Shown here: in pieces, positions 17,590 through 26,004 of the stretch
Numbering within the stretch: position 1 is the first letter of the stretch
How the letters are laid out: each line of letters opens with the position of its first letter
NCBI GenBank assembly: GCA_002421005.1
Contig: DIJC01000014.1
Span: forward strand, 68,782-132,781
Length of the DNA: 64,000 bases
Reading direction: 5' to 3'
DNA from: Enterobacteriaceae bacterium UBA5654
GTDB lineage: Bacteria > Pseudomonadota > Gammaproteobacteria > Enterobacterales > Enterobacteriaceae
Translations under genes and position numbers: made by a program
The notes under the pieces: generated by a model
The model's database searches: none
Seen by the model: the letters and a program-made list of their open reading frames with translations, nothing else
What the model was told of the DNA's origin: nothing

Positions 17590-18033
17590 GTGACGCAGAA
17601 TAACGCATTAGCCACCCTGAAAGATCTGGCGGAAAAAGAGGTGGAAAACGCCGCGCTTCAGCTCGGCGAGATGCGCCGGGGTTGTCAGCAGGCGCAGGAA
17701 CAGTTGCAAATGCTGATGAATTATCAGGATGAATACCAGTCCAGCCTGAACAGCGACATGACCCAGGGGATCGGCAGCCAGCGCTGGCAGAACTATCAGC
17801 AGTTTATTCAGACGCTGGAGAAAGCGATCGATCAGCATCGCCAGCAGTTATTGCAGTGGAATAATAAGGTCGATAAGGCGCTGAGTTTCTGGCGCGAGAA
17901 AAAACAGCGTTTGCAGGCGTGGCAAACGCTTCAGGACAGACAGGCTTCTGCCGCTCTGCTGGCGGAAAACCGTCTCGATCAAAAAAGAATGGATGAGTTT
18001 GCGCAGCGCGCAACGCAGAGGAAGTATGAATGA
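17590..18033 (+). CDS. fliJ: flagellar export protein FliJ, GTG start
   Basis: Coiled-coil stalk that fits the FliI hexamer like the gamma subunit of F1 and recycles chaperones. 147 residues as in E. coli, almost all helical, with EKEVENAALQLGEMRRGCQQAQEQL and a Lys/Gln-rich end (NRLDQKRMDEFAQRA). Start is GTG at 17590 behind a GGGAG. Overlaps fliK by four bases (ATGA). Confidence 0.96.
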   Translation: MTQNNALATLKDLAEKEVENAALQLGEMRRGCQQAQEQLQMLMNYQDEYQSSLNSDMTQGIGSQRWQNYQQFIQTLEKAIDQHRQQLLQWNNKVDKALSFWREKKQRLQAWQTLQDRQASAALLAENRLDQKRMDEFAQRATQRKYE

Positions 18034-19184
18034 TTGCTTTGCCTAAAATTAGCATCAGCGACACGGATACCGCGACCAGCGGGCTGTCTGCCAAAAGTAG
18101 CGACGGCGCGCAGGATTTTCTCGCCCTGCTGGCGGGCGCACTCGGCGAGGATGAAAATCCGACGCTGCTTGCCCGCTTGCAGGATCTCCAGGCCGGTCAT
18201 CAGACGACCGGGGAGAAAGCCACGGCATTGACCGCGCTGCTGGAAAAAGAGACGTCAAAAACGCAGATTGATCTGACCGATGTTAGCGATGTGCAAAATC
18301 TGCTTCAGGGCATGATTGCGTCACGCAAAAGCGATCTGCCCGCTGTCACTCCCCCTGAGAGCGATCTGCAGGAAGACGATCTCGCTGACCTGAGCGCCCT
18401 GATGGCGATGCTGCCGGTTCAACAGGCTCCGCAGGCGGCGACCCCCGCCCGGACTACCGCTGAGGACACGGCCTCCGTGTCGTCGCTGGCCTCCGGCATC
18501 CCGTTGAAAAACAGCGCAGTGACGAATGAACTGCCCGTAGCGACAAAAGGCGCAGCGGAGCAGCAGCCTCATGGCAGGGCTAACGACGCCGCGTTTCCTG
18601 CACCAGCGATCGCTGCGGATACACCTGCCGCCGTGCGCGTTGAGACAGAAAGTACCCCTTCCCCCGCCGCGCCTTCCGCCGTCGCGTCGCCGATTATCAG
18701 CACCAGCTTCACGCCTGCGCCTGCCCACGCGGCGGCCATCGCCACCGTCAGCTCGCCGCTGGGAAGCCAGGACTGGCAGCAAAATGTCAGCCAGCACATT
18801 ACGCTGTTTACCCGTCAGGGACAGCAAACGGCGGAGCTGCGTCTGCACCCGGAGGATTTGGGGCAGGTACAGATCACCCTCAAAATGGATGATAACCAGG
18901 CACAGTTGCAGATGGTGTCCCCGCACAGTCACGTGCGGGCCGCGCTGGAAGCCGCCCTGCCCACGCTGCGTACCCAGCTTGCGGAAAGCGGGATTCAGCT
19001 TGGACAAAGCAGCATCAGCAGCGAAAGTTTTGCCGGACAGCAGCAGTCGTCATCGCAAGAGCAGTCCGCCCGTCAGTCGTCATCCGGCGAGCGGTTTGCT
19101 GCTCAGGACGAGGAACTGCTACCGGTGCCTGCCAGCCTGCAATCGCGGGTGAGCGGCAACCGCGCCGTAGACATCTTCGCTTAA
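18030..19184 (+). CDS. fliK: flagellar hook-length control protein FliK
   Basis: Exported ruler that measures hook length and switches export specificity through FlhB. 384 residues: a Pro/Ala/Thr-rich flexible N-terminal two thirds and a folded C-terminal domain (about 240-330) containing LRLHPEDLGQVQITLKMDDN, the conserved switch region. A Ser/Gln-rich tail follows. Length is close to E. coli FliK (375). Last gene of fliFGHIJK. Confidence 0.97.
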   Translation: MIALPKISISDTDTATSGLSAKSSDGAQDFLALLAGALGEDENPTLLARLQDLQAGHQTTGEKATALTALLEKETSKTQIDLTDVSDVQNLLQGMIASRKSDLPAVTPPESDLQEDDLADLSALMAMLPVQQAPQAATPARTTAEDTASVSSLASGIPLKNSAVTNELPVATKGAAEQQPHGRANDAAFPAPAIAADTPAAVRVETESTPSPAAPSAVASPIISTSFTPAPAHAAAIATVSSPLGSQDWQQNVSQHITLFTRQGQQTAELRLHPEDLGQVQITLKMDDNQAQLQMVSPHSHVRAALEAALPTLRTQLAESGIQLGQSSISSESFAGQQQSSSQEQSARQSSSGERFAAQDEELLPVPASLQSRVSGNRAVDIFA

Positions 19185-19289
19185 ACGCCAGAGGTAGCGT
19201 GATTATTCCCGTCTGTTCCACGCTTTGACGCGCCGGGGACACGGGATAATCACCCCATAAGCAGTACCGAAACAGGAAGCACGTATCAG
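19185..19289 (+). promoter_or_regulatory. gap expected to hold the fliL operon promoter
   Basis: The 105-base gap between fliK and fliL is the site of the class 2 (FlhDC-dependent) fliL promoter in related bacteria. An inverted repeat (GGGGACACGGGAT..ATCACCCC) is visible around 19233-19255, but I did not resolve the -10 and -35 elements. Confidence 0.4.
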
Positions 19290-19760
19290 ATGACCGACTC
19301 CGCCATCACCACAAAAAAAAGCAAACGCGCCATTTGGATCCCGCTGCTGGTGTTGATCACCCTCGCCGCCTGCGCCACCGCTGGCTATAGCTACTGGCGT
19401 ATGCAGCAACAGCCGGACGCTCACGTCAAAGCCGAAGCCCCGCCGCCTGCGGCCCCGGTCTTTTTTGCGCTGGATACGTTTACCGTGAATCTCGGCGATG
19501 CGGATCGCGTTCTGTACATCGGTATTACCCTGCGCCTGAAGGATGAAGCCACCCGCGCGCGCCTGAACGAATACCTGCCGGAAGTACGCAGCCGTCTGCT
19601 GCTGCTTTTCTCCCGTCAGGACGCCAGCCAGCTTTCCAGCGATGACGGCAAGCAGAAACTGGTCGCCGCCATTAAAGAGACGCTGAGCCGACCGCTGATC
19701 GCCGGACAACCGGGTCAGGAAGTCACCGACGTGCTCTACACAGCTTTCATTTTGCGGTAA
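19290..19760 (+). CDS. fliL: flagellar basal body-associated protein FliL
   Basis: Inner-membrane protein that surrounds the stator and supports torque. 156 residues: a short basic cytoplasmic segment (TTKKSKRAIW), one transmembrane helix (about 13-32) and a periplasmic stomatin-like domain with FTVNLGDADRVLYIGITLRLKD. First gene of fliLMNOPQR; fliM starts four bases after its stop. Confidence 0.97.
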   Translation: MTDSAITTKKSKRAIWIPLLVLITLAACATAGYSYWRMQQQPDAHVKAEAPPPAAPVFFALDTFTVNLGDADRVLYIGITLRLKDEATRARLNEYLPEVRSRLLLLFSRQDASQLSSDDGKQKLVAAIKETLSRPLIAGQPGQEVTDVLYTAFILR

Positions 19761-19764
19761 CGGC

Positions 19765-20766
19765 ATGGGCGACAGTATTCTTTCTCAGGCCGAAATTGAT
19801 GCGCTGCTGAACGGCGACAGCGATAAAGCGGACGAGCCCCAGCCGGGTAAAGCTGGCGACAGCGACATTCGTCCCTACGATCCTAATACCCAGCGCCGCG
19901 TGGTCCGCGAGCGGTTGCAGGCGCTGGAAATCATTAATGAACGTTTTGCGCGCCAGTTCCGTATGGGGCTGTTTAACCTGCTGCGCCGTAGCCCGGACAT
20001 TACCGTCGGCGCGATCCGCATCCAGCCGTATCACGAATTTGCGCGTAACCTGCCGGTGCCGACCAACCTGAACCTGATCCACCTGAAACCGCTGCGCGGA
20101 ACCGGGCTTTTTGTGTTCTCGCCGGGGCTGGTGTTTATTGCGGTGGACAACCTGTTTGGCGGCGATGGACGTTTTCCAACGAAAGTGGAAGGACGCGAGT
20201 TTACCCATACCGAGCAGCGCGTTATCAACCGGATGCTGAAGCTGGCGCTGGAATCCTACAGCGACGCGTGGAAGGCCATTCATCCGCTGGACGTCGAGTA
20301 CGTGCGTTCCGAGATGCAGGTTAAATTTACCAATATCACCACCTCGCCGAACGATATCGTGGTCAACACACCGTTTCATGTCGAGATTGGCAACCTGACC
20401 GGCGAGTTTAATATCTGCCTGCCGTTCAGCATGATTGAGCCGCTGCGCGAAGTACTGGTTAACCCGCCGCTGGAAAACTCGCGTTCGGAAGACCAGAACT
20501 GGCGGGAAAACCTGGTGCGCCAGGTCCAGCACTCCGAACTGGAGCTGGTCGCTAATTTTGCTGACATTTCGCTGCGGCTTTCGCAAATCCTGAAGCTGAA
20601 GCCCGGCGACGTTTTACCCATTGAAAAGCCCGACCGCATTATTGCCCATGTGGACGGCGTCCCGGTGCTGACCAGTCAGTATGGTACGGTCAACGGCCAG
20701 TATGCGCTACGCGTTGAACATTTGATCAACCCGATTTTGAATTCGCTGAATGAGGAACAGCCCTAA
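19765..20766 (+). CDS. fliM: flagellar motor switch protein FliM
   Basis: Middle C-ring subunit; its N-terminal peptide binds CheY-P. 333 residues beginning MGDSILSQAEIDALLNGDS, the CheY-binding peptide, then a CheC-like domain with the GGxG-type motif (DNLFGGDGRFP) and a FliN-like C-terminus (LKLKPGDVLPIEKPD). The last base overlaps the fliN start. Confidence 0.98.
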   Translation: MGDSILSQAEIDALLNGDSDKADEPQPGKAGDSDIRPYDPNTQRRVVRERLQALEIINERFARQFRMGLFNLLRRSPDITVGAIRIQPYHEFARNLPVPTNLNLIHLKPLRGTGLFVFSPGLVFIAVDNLFGGDGRFPTKVEGREFTHTEQRVINRMLKLALESYSDAWKAIHPLDVEYVRSEMQVKFTNITTSPNDIVVNTPFHVEIGNLTGEFNICLPFSMIEPLREVLVNPPLENSRSEDQNWRENLVRQVQHSELELVANFADISLRLSQILKLKPGDVLPIEKPDRIIAHVDGVPVLTSQYGTVNGQYALRVEHLINPILNSLNEEQP

Positions 20767-21179
20767 TGAGTGATATGAATAATCCGTCCGATGAAAACAG
20801 CGGAGCAATGGACGATCTGTGGGCTGAAGCGCTGAGTGAACAACAAAATACCTCCAGCAAAAGCGCGGCTGACGCGGTATTCCAGCAACTGGGCGGCGGC
20901 GATGTCAGCGGCACGCTCCAGGATATCGATTTGATTATGGATATCCCGGTGAAACTCACCGTCGAGCTGGGCCGCACCCGGATGACCATCAAAGAGCTGC
21001 TGCGCCTGACCCAGGGATCGGTGGTTTCGCTGGACGGTCTGGCGGGCGAACCGCTGGATATTTTGATCAACGGCTATCTGATTGCCCAGGGTGAAGTCGT
21101 GGTAGTTGCGGATAAATACGGCGTGCGCATTACCGACATTATTACTCCGTCAGAGCGTATGCGTCGTCTGAGCAAATAA
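20766..21179 (+). CDS. fliN: flagellar motor switch protein FliN
   Basis: C-ring subunit and docking site for FliH-FliI. 137 residues, same as E. coli, with an acidic N-terminal segment and the SpoA fold at about 55-130 (LTVELGRTRMTIKELLRLTQGSVVSLDG). Overlaps fliM by one base; fliO follows after one base. Confidence 0.98.
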   Translation: MSDMNNPSDENSGAMDDLWAEALSEQQNTSSKSAADAVFQQLGGGDVSGTLQDIDLIMDIPVKLTVELGRTRMTIKELLRLTQGSVVSLDGLAGEPLDILINGYLIAQGEVVVVADKYGVRITDIITPSERMRRLSK

Positions 21180-21180
21180 G

Positions 21181-21555
21181 ATGAAAACCCAGGCTACGGT
21201 CTCCCAGCCGACCGCTTCTCCCGCGTCGCCGCTGATTCAGGTTAGCGGCGCGCTGCTCGGCATTATTTTTCTGATTTTGATTGCCGCCTGGCTGGTGAAG
21301 CGGGCGGGCTTTGCCGGGCGGGGAGCCGCCACGCGCGGGCTGAAAGTGACCGCTGGCGCGACGCTCGGCCCCCGCGAGCGGGTGGTGATTGTCGATGTGG
21401 AAGACGCGCGTCTGGTACTGGGCGTGACCGCCGGGCAGATTTCGCTGCTGCATACTCTGCCGCCCGCGCCACAAGAGCCTCTGCCCGCCACCGCTACCCA
21501 TAACGATTTTTCGTCGATGATGAAAACCCTCCTTAAGCGTTCCGGGAGATCCTGA
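21181..21555 (+). CDS. fliO: flagellar export assembly protein FliO
   Basis: Membrane chaperone for assembly of the FliP ring. 124 residues, one transmembrane segment near 22-40 (LLGIIFLILIAAWLVKR) and a cytoplasmic domain with GATLGPRERVVIVDVEDARLVLGVT. FliO is the least conserved gene of the operon but this motif is diagnostic. Its stop overlaps the fliP start by one base. Confidence 0.95.
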   Translation: MKTQATVSQPTASPASPLIQVSGALLGIIFLILIAAWLVKRAGFAGRGAATRGLKVTAGATLGPRERVVIVDVEDARLVLGVTAGQISLLHTLPPAPQEPLPATATHNDFSSMMKTLLKRSGRS

Positions 21556-22292
21556 TGCGCCGCGTTTTTCCTTTTTTACTGACCGGATTATGGCTGGTCG
21601 CGCCTGCGGCACTGGCACAACTGCCCGGCCTTATCAGTCAGCCTACCGCCAGCGGCGGACAAAGCTGGTCATTGCCGGTGCAGACGCTGGTCTTTATTAC
21701 TTCGCTGACGTTTCTGCCCGCGCTGCTGCTGATGACCACCAGCTTCACCCGTATCATCATCGTGTTTGGCCTGCTGCGTAACGCGCTGGGTACGCCCTCC
21801 GCGCCGCCGAATCAGGTGATGCTCGGCCTGGCGCTGTTTCTGACCTTTTTTATTATGTCGCCGGTTATCGATAAAATTTATACCGACGCTTATCAGCCGT
21901 TTAGCGAAAATAAAATCTCCATGGATGTGGCGATGGAGCGCGGCGCGCAACCGCTGCGCGAGTTTATGCTGCGCCAGACGCGCGAAGCCGATCTCGCCCT
22001 GTTCGCCCGTCTTGCCAACGCCGGGCCGATTCAGGGACCGGAAGCGGTGCCGCTGCGCATTCTGCTGCCTGCCTACGTTACCAGCGAACTGAAAACCGCT
22101 TTCCAGATTGGTTTTACCATTTTTATTCCTTTCCTGATCATCGACCTGGTGATCGCCAGCGTGCTGATGGCGCTGGGGATGATGATGGTGCCTCCGGCAA
22201 CCATTGCCCTGCCCTTTAAGCTGATGCTGTTTGTGCTGGTGGATGGCTGGCAACTGCTGGTCGGCTCGCTGGCGCAGAGTTTCTACAGTTAG
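21555..22292 (+). CDS. fliP: flagellar type III export gate protein FliP
   Basis: Core of the FliPQR export pore. 245 residues, with a cleavable signal peptide (MRRVFPFLLTGLWLVAPAALA), unusual among export-gate subunits but typical of FliP, then four membrane segments; FMLRQTREADLALFA and the C-terminal DLVIASVLMALGMMMVPP are family signatures. Same length as E. coli FliP. Confidence 0.98.
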   Translation: MRRVFPFLLTGLWLVAPAALAQLPGLISQPTASGGQSWSLPVQTLVFITSLTFLPALLLMTTSFTRIIIVFGLLRNALGTPSAPPNQVMLGLALFLTFFIMSPVIDKIYTDAYQPFSENKISMDVAMERGAQPLREFMLRQTREADLALFARLANAGPIQGPEAVPLRILLPAYVTSELKTAFQIGFTIFIPFLIIDLVIASVLMALGMMMVPPATIALPFKLMLFVLVDGWQLLVGSLAQSFYS

Positions 22293-22302
22293 GGAGCGCG
22301 AA

Positions 22303-22572
22303 ATGACACCCGAATCGGTCATGATGATGGGCACCGAGGCGATGAAAGTTGCCCTCGCGCTGGCCGCCCCCCTGCTGCTGGTGGCGCTGGTCACCGGGCT
22401 TATCATTAGTATTTTGCAGGCCGCCACGCAGATTAACGAGATGACTCTGTCTTTCATCCCGAAAATTGTGGCGGTGTTTATTGCCATTATTGTGGCCGGA
22501 CCGTGGATGCTGAACCTGCTGCTCGATTACATGCGCACGTTGTTCAACAACATTCCGTATATCATCGGATAA
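22303..22572 (+). CDS. fliQ: flagellar export gate protein FliQ
   Basis: Small two-span membrane protein of the export pore; 89 residues, as in E. coli. The start is MTPESVMMMGTEAMKVALAL at 22303 with GGGAG upstream; an upstream in-frame codon at 22231 lies inside fliP and is rejected. ISILQAATQINEMTLSFIPKI is the conserved loop. Confidence 0.97.
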   Translation: MTPESVMMMGTEAMKVALALAAPLLLVALVTGLIISILQAATQINEMTLSFIPKIVAVFIAIIVAGPWMLNLLLDYMRTLFNNIPYIIG

Positions 22573-22579
22573 CACGCGT

Positions 22580-23374
22580 ATGGTGCAGGTAACGAGCGAC
22601 CAATGGCTTCACTGGCTAAGCCTCTATTTCTGGCCGTTGCTGCGCGTACTGGCGTTGATTTCCACCGCGCCTATCCTGAGCGAGAGAACGGTGCCAAAGC
22701 GGGTCAAACTGGGGCTGGGTATCGTCATCACGCTGATTATCGCGCCGACATTGCCGACCAATGACACGCCCCTGTTTTCCATTGCCGCGCTGTGGTTAGC
22801 GCTGGAGCAAATCCTGATCGGCATCGCCCTCGGGTTTACCATGCAGTTTGCCTTTGCCGCCGTGCGTACCGCAGGCGAGCTTATCGGCTTACAGATGGGC
22901 CTGTCGTTTGCCACGTTTCTCGATCCTGGCAGTAATCTGAATATGCCGGTGCTGGCGCGGCTGATGGATATGCTCGCTATGCTGCTGTTTTTGACCTTTA
23001 ACGGCCACCTGTGGCTGATTTCAATGCTGGTCGATACCTTCCATACCCTGCCCATTGGCGGGGAGCCGATTAACAGCAATGCGTTTCTGGCGCTCGCCAG
23101 AGCGGGCGGTCTGATCTTCCTCAACGGCGTGATGCTGGCCCTGCCGGTAATGACCCTGCTGCTGACGCTCAACCTCGCCCTCGGAATGCTCAACCGCATG
23201 GCCCCGCAGCTTTCGGTGTTCGTTATCGGTTTTCCTCTGACCTTAAGCGTCGGCATCCTGCTGATGTCGGTACTCATGCCGCTGATTGCCCCTTTCTGCG
23301 AACATTTATTTAGCGAAATTTTTAACTTACTCGCCGACATTATCAGTGAGTTACCTAAAATAACCCCGCCGTAA
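22580..23374 (+). CDS. fliR: flagellar export gate protein FliR
   Basis: Last subunit of the FliPQR pore, structurally a fusion of FliP- and FliQ-like parts. 264 residues, six hydrophobic segments; GELIGLQMGLSFATFLDP is the family signature. Starts seven bases after fliQ. No hairpin terminator is visible before rcsA. Confidence 0.97.
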   Translation: MVQVTSDQWLHWLSLYFWPLLRVLALISTAPILSERTVPKRVKLGLGIVITLIIAPTLPTNDTPLFSIAALWLALEQILIGIALGFTMQFAFAAVRTAGELIGLQMGLSFATFLDPGSNLNMPVLARLMDMLAMLLFLTFNGHLWLISMLVDTFHTLPIGGEPINSNAFLALARAGGLIFLNGVMLALPVMTLLLTLNLALGMLNRMAPQLSVFVIGFPLTLSVGILLMSVLMPLIAPFCEHLFSEIFNLLADIISELPKITPP

Positions 23375-23389
23375 TTTAATTGTCGTTCA

Positions 23390-23403
23390 TGAGGATAATC
23401 CTA
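23390..23403 (+). promoter_or_regulatory. RcsAB box upstream of rcsA
   Basis: TGAGGATAATCCTA is a 14-base near-palindrome that matches the RcsAB box consensus TaAGaatatTCctA. In E. coli such a box mediates autoactivation of rcsA. It lies about 250 bases before the rcsA start, and the stretch 23404-23653 holds no other gene. Confidence 0.8.
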
Positions 23404-23653
23404 AAATAAAAAACGGCAATGGTTCGCCAACATATACCAAATGGCTAATCGGTGTTTTAATTCCCATCACATAAACTTATCTGCAATTTAATTTAAGATG
23501 ATTCCTGGCAACTTATACGTTACTTTACGGGATAGTGCTCTGGCCCGAGAAACTGTGCGTGTCTTATTAATCTAAAAAATTACTACCACACGACTTAGTG
23601 AAATCGTAAAGGCAATGGGTTAATTATCGTTATGCATTGAGTGAGGGTATGCC

Positions 23654-24277
23654 ATGTCAACGATTATTATGGACTTGTGCAGTTACACCCGATTAGGATT
23701 AATCGGATATCTGGCAAGTCGGGGGGTTAAACGACGCGAGATAGGTGATGCAAAGGATGCAAACGCACTGGCGGCGGCCTGCGAGGAAAGCCAGCCTGAC
23801 GTGGTGTTTATTAATGAAGACTGTTTCATACACGACCCTGAGAGTAGCCAGCAAATCAGGCAGATCATTAATCAACACCCCGACACACTGTTTATTGTAT
23901 TTATGGCGATTGCGAATCTCCATTTTGATGAGTATTTGCTGGTCAGGAAAAATCTGTTAATCAGTTCGAAGTCAATTAAACCGGAATCTCTGGATGATAT
24001 TTTAGGTAATTGTCTGAAAAAAGATAAAAGTCATTTTAGCGCGAATAATATGCCGACGTTGTCGTTAAGCAGGACTGAATCATTTATGCTGAAAATGTGG
24101 ATGTCCGGGCAGGGAACGATCCAGATTTCAGACCAAATGAATATTAAAGCCAAAACGGTATCGTCACATAAAGGTAATATTAAAAGAAAGATTAAAACGC
24201 ACAATAAGCAGGTTATTTATCACGTTGTCCGATTGACAGACAATGTCACTACCGGGATCTTCGTCAATATGCGTTAA
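23654..24277 (+). CDS. rcsA: transcriptional regulator RcsA, capsule co-activator
   Basis: Auxiliary activator that pairs with phosphorylated RcsB to turn on colanic-acid capsule genes and repress flhDC; degraded by Lon. 207 residues, starting MSTIIMDLCSYTRLGLIGYL, with a receiver-like N-terminal domain lacking a proper phospho-acceptor pocket and a C-terminal LuxR-type helix-turn-helix (LSRTESFMLKMWMSGQGTIQISDQMNIKAKTVSSHKGNIKRKI, about 136-180). H-NS silencing relieved by DsrA is known for E. coli; dsrA is nearby. Confidence 0.97.
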   Translation: MSTIIMDLCSYTRLGLIGYLASRGVKRREIGDAKDANALAAACEESQPDVVFINEDCFIHDPESSQQIRQIINQHPDTLFIVFMAIANLHFDEYLLVRKNLLISSKSIKPESLDDILGNCLKKDKSHFSANNMPTLSLSRTESFMLKMWMSGQGTIQISDQMNIKAKTVSSHKGNIKRKIKTHNKQVIYHVVRLTDNVTTGIFVNMR

Positions 24278-24286
24278 GCCTGAACC

Positions 24287-24313
24287 CCGGCGGGTACGCC
24301 CGCCGGTTTTTTT
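24287..24313 (+). terminator. rcsA terminator
   Basis: CCGGCGGG and CCCGCCGG form an 8-bp stem around TACG, followed by seven T residues, ten bases after the rcsA stop. Confidence 0.93.
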
Positions 24314-24321
24314 AAAGGCGA

Positions 24322-24513
24322 TTACTCGCTGATTTTCTCAACAAAAATCCCGTCCTGATGCCCCAGTTCGTTAAAAAACCAGATGCCCAGCGGGTAGTCT
24401 TCCAGCGATACCAGATACATGGTGCCTTCGCTGAACTCTTCAATTGCCAGTACCACGCCCGGTCGGCGCGGCCCGCCATCCGTTTTAACCGTCACCCGAT
24501 CGTTAATCTGCAT
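24322..24513 (-). CDS. dsrB: small conserved protein DsrB
   Basis: 63-residue protein, MQINDRVTVKTDGGPRRPGVVLAIEEFSEGT onward, very similar to E. coli DsrB (62 residues). Small beta-barrel-like fold is likely; function unknown. In E. coli it is under RpoS and H-NS control. Convergent with rcsA. Confidence 0.96.
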   Translation of the reverse strand: MQINDRVTVKTDGGPRRPGVVLAIEEFSEGTMYLVSLEDYPLGIWFFNELGHQDGIFVEKISE

Positions 24514-24643
24514 AGTCTCACCTCATCATGTTTTTGTGCCAGTGTAGAACAAAAAGTGCTGGCTGGCAGCGCCTGACCGGGTGAATGCTGATTTTCTGCA
24601 CGGTCTATACTTAACCTGGCAGTAGCCAAACGAGGAGGCGACG

Positions 24644-24874
24644 ATGACCGATGCAGAAGAAGAGGATGCTCGCGCAAAACGCGATCTCAGTATTGACGTC
24701 GATGCGTTACTGGCGGCGATCAATGAGATAAGCGAAAGCGAAGTCACCCGACCTGAAAACGGTGACCCTCATCATGCCAGCGTCAACGGTCATGATTATC
24801 ATACGTGGCGTGAGCTGGCTGAAGCGTTCGAACTGGATATCCAGGATTTTCGCATCACCGAGGTTAACCGATGA
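24644..24874 (+). CDS. yodD: stress-associated protein YodD
   Basis: 76 residues, acidic, with VDVDALLAAINEISESEV and YHTWRELAEAFELDIQDF shared with E. coli YodD. The start has GAGGAGG upstream. E. coli yodD is peroxide- and stress-induced and its product's role is not established. Divergent from dsrB. Confidence 0.95.
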   Translation: MTDAEEEDARAKRDLSIDVDALLAAINEISESEVTRPENGDPHHASVNGHDYHTWRELAEAFELDIQDFRITEVNR

Positions 24875-24883
24875 CGGCAGGCA

Positions 24884-24973
24884 AAAAAAACCCGGCCCTT
24901 TGTGGGGTCGGGTTGAAGCTTGCGAATGCAAGAAGCACTTTAAAATTCGTTACACCAGGAAATCTGATGCGAT
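24884..24973 (-). ncRNA. dsrA: small regulatory RNA DsrA
   Basis: The minus strand from about 24973 reads CATCAGATTTCCTGGTGTAA and continues with ACGAATTTTAAAGTGCTTCTT, nearly identical to E. coli DsrA stem-loop 1, which pairs with the rpoS leader to activate translation. A second stem (GCATTCGCAAGC region) and the final CCCGACCCC/GGGCCGGG terminator with eight T residues follow. Length about 90 against 87 in E. coli. Position between yodD and mpgP is the E. coli position. The linker has small differences, but the rpoS- and hns-pairing segments look preserved. Confidence 0.95.
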
Positions 24974-24977
24974 ATAC

Positions 24978-25006
24978 AACATATCTGCAATTTTTTTGGA
25001 TCACAA
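24978..25006 (-). promoter_or_regulatory. dsrA promoter
   Basis: TTGTGA (25006-25001), 17 bases, TATGTT (24983-24978), then five or so bases to the dsrA 5' end. Confidence 0.7.
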
Positions 25007-25176
25007 GAAATATTCATTATGTGAATAATTAATTCCTGACGTTTTTTTTCACTGCTGGTCCGCCGAATCGCGCCACATCATGCTTTTCGGGTTCGTTCCC
25101 AAAAACATTCACGCGGCGGGCGCGCTAAATTAAGATTTATCTCAGGCTCCATCCCGGACATGACAAGGAGAAATCT

Positions 25177-26004
25177 ATGCCTGACCTGCATGAATCACTG
25201 CTGGTTTTTACCGATCTGGAAGGAACGTTGCTTCACAGTCATAGCTGGGACTGGCAGCCCGCTGAAGCCTGGCTGGCGCGACTGAAGGAAAGTGGCGTAC
25301 CGGTGATTTTGTCGAGCAGTAAAACGGCGGCTGAAATGGCGCAATTTCAGAAAGAGATGGGGCTGGAAGGATTACCTTTTATTGCGGAAAACGGCGCGGT
25401 GATCCAGCTTGACGCCGACTGGCAGGACGACGAGCACTTCCCCCGGCTGATTGCCGGAACGCCGCAGCAGGAAATTATGCAGATCCTCAGTAAGCTGCGT
25501 AACGCTCACGGCTTTAAGTTCACCACCTTCTCTGATGTTGACGAACGCATTATCAGCGAGACAACCGGGTTAAATGCCACCCACGCCGCCCTCGCCCGCC
25601 TGCAGGAGGCCTCTGAAACGCTGATTTGGCGCGACAGCGATGCGCGGATGGCGGAATTCACCGCCATGCTCAACTCGCTGGGGCTGAACTTTATGCAGGG
25701 CGCGCGCTTCTGGCACGTCCTGGATCGGCACGGCGATAAAGCGCAGGCGGTGCTGTTTCTGCAAAATAAGTATCAGCAGCGCGAAGGTAAACGCCGGGTG
25801 ACGCTGGGGCTGGGTGACGGCCCCAATGACGCGCCGCTGCTGGACGCGGTCGATTATGCCGTGGTGGTGAAAGGATTAAATCGCGAAGGCGTGGCGCTGA
25901 AGCGCGACGATCCGCAGCGCGTTTATCACACTACCGGGGAAGGTCCGGCAGGCTGGAGCGAAGGACTGACGCATTTTTTCCCGCAGTCTCAGCCTTCGGC
26001 ATAA
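25177..26004 (+). CDS. mpgP: mannosyl-3-phosphoglycerate phosphatase family protein
   Basis: HAD-superfamily phosphatase (YedP) of 275 residues. Motif I is FTDLEGTL (about 11-18), with Glu where most HADs have the second Asp spaced differently; motif II SSSK (about 49-52); motif IV GLGDGPNDAPLLDAVDYAVV (about 212-231). In other bacteria the family removes phosphate from mannosyl-3-phosphoglycerate to give mannosylglycerate; no synthase is visible nearby, so the physiological substrate is uncertain. Its 3' end overlaps dgcQ by 16 bases, convergently. Confidence 0.93.
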   Translation: MPDLHESLLVFTDLEGTLLHSHSWDWQPAEAWLARLKESGVPVILSSSKTAAEMAQFQKEMGLEGLPFIAENGAVIQLDADWQDDEHFPRLIAGTPQQEIMQILSKLRNAHGFKFTTFSDVDERIISETTGLNATHAALARLQEASETLIWRDSDARMAEFTAMLNSLGLNFMQGARFWHVLDRHGDKAQAVLFLQNKYQQREGKRRVTLGLGDGPNDAPLLDAVDYAVVVKGLNREGVALKRDDPQRVYHTTGEGPAGWSEGLTHFFPQSQPSA

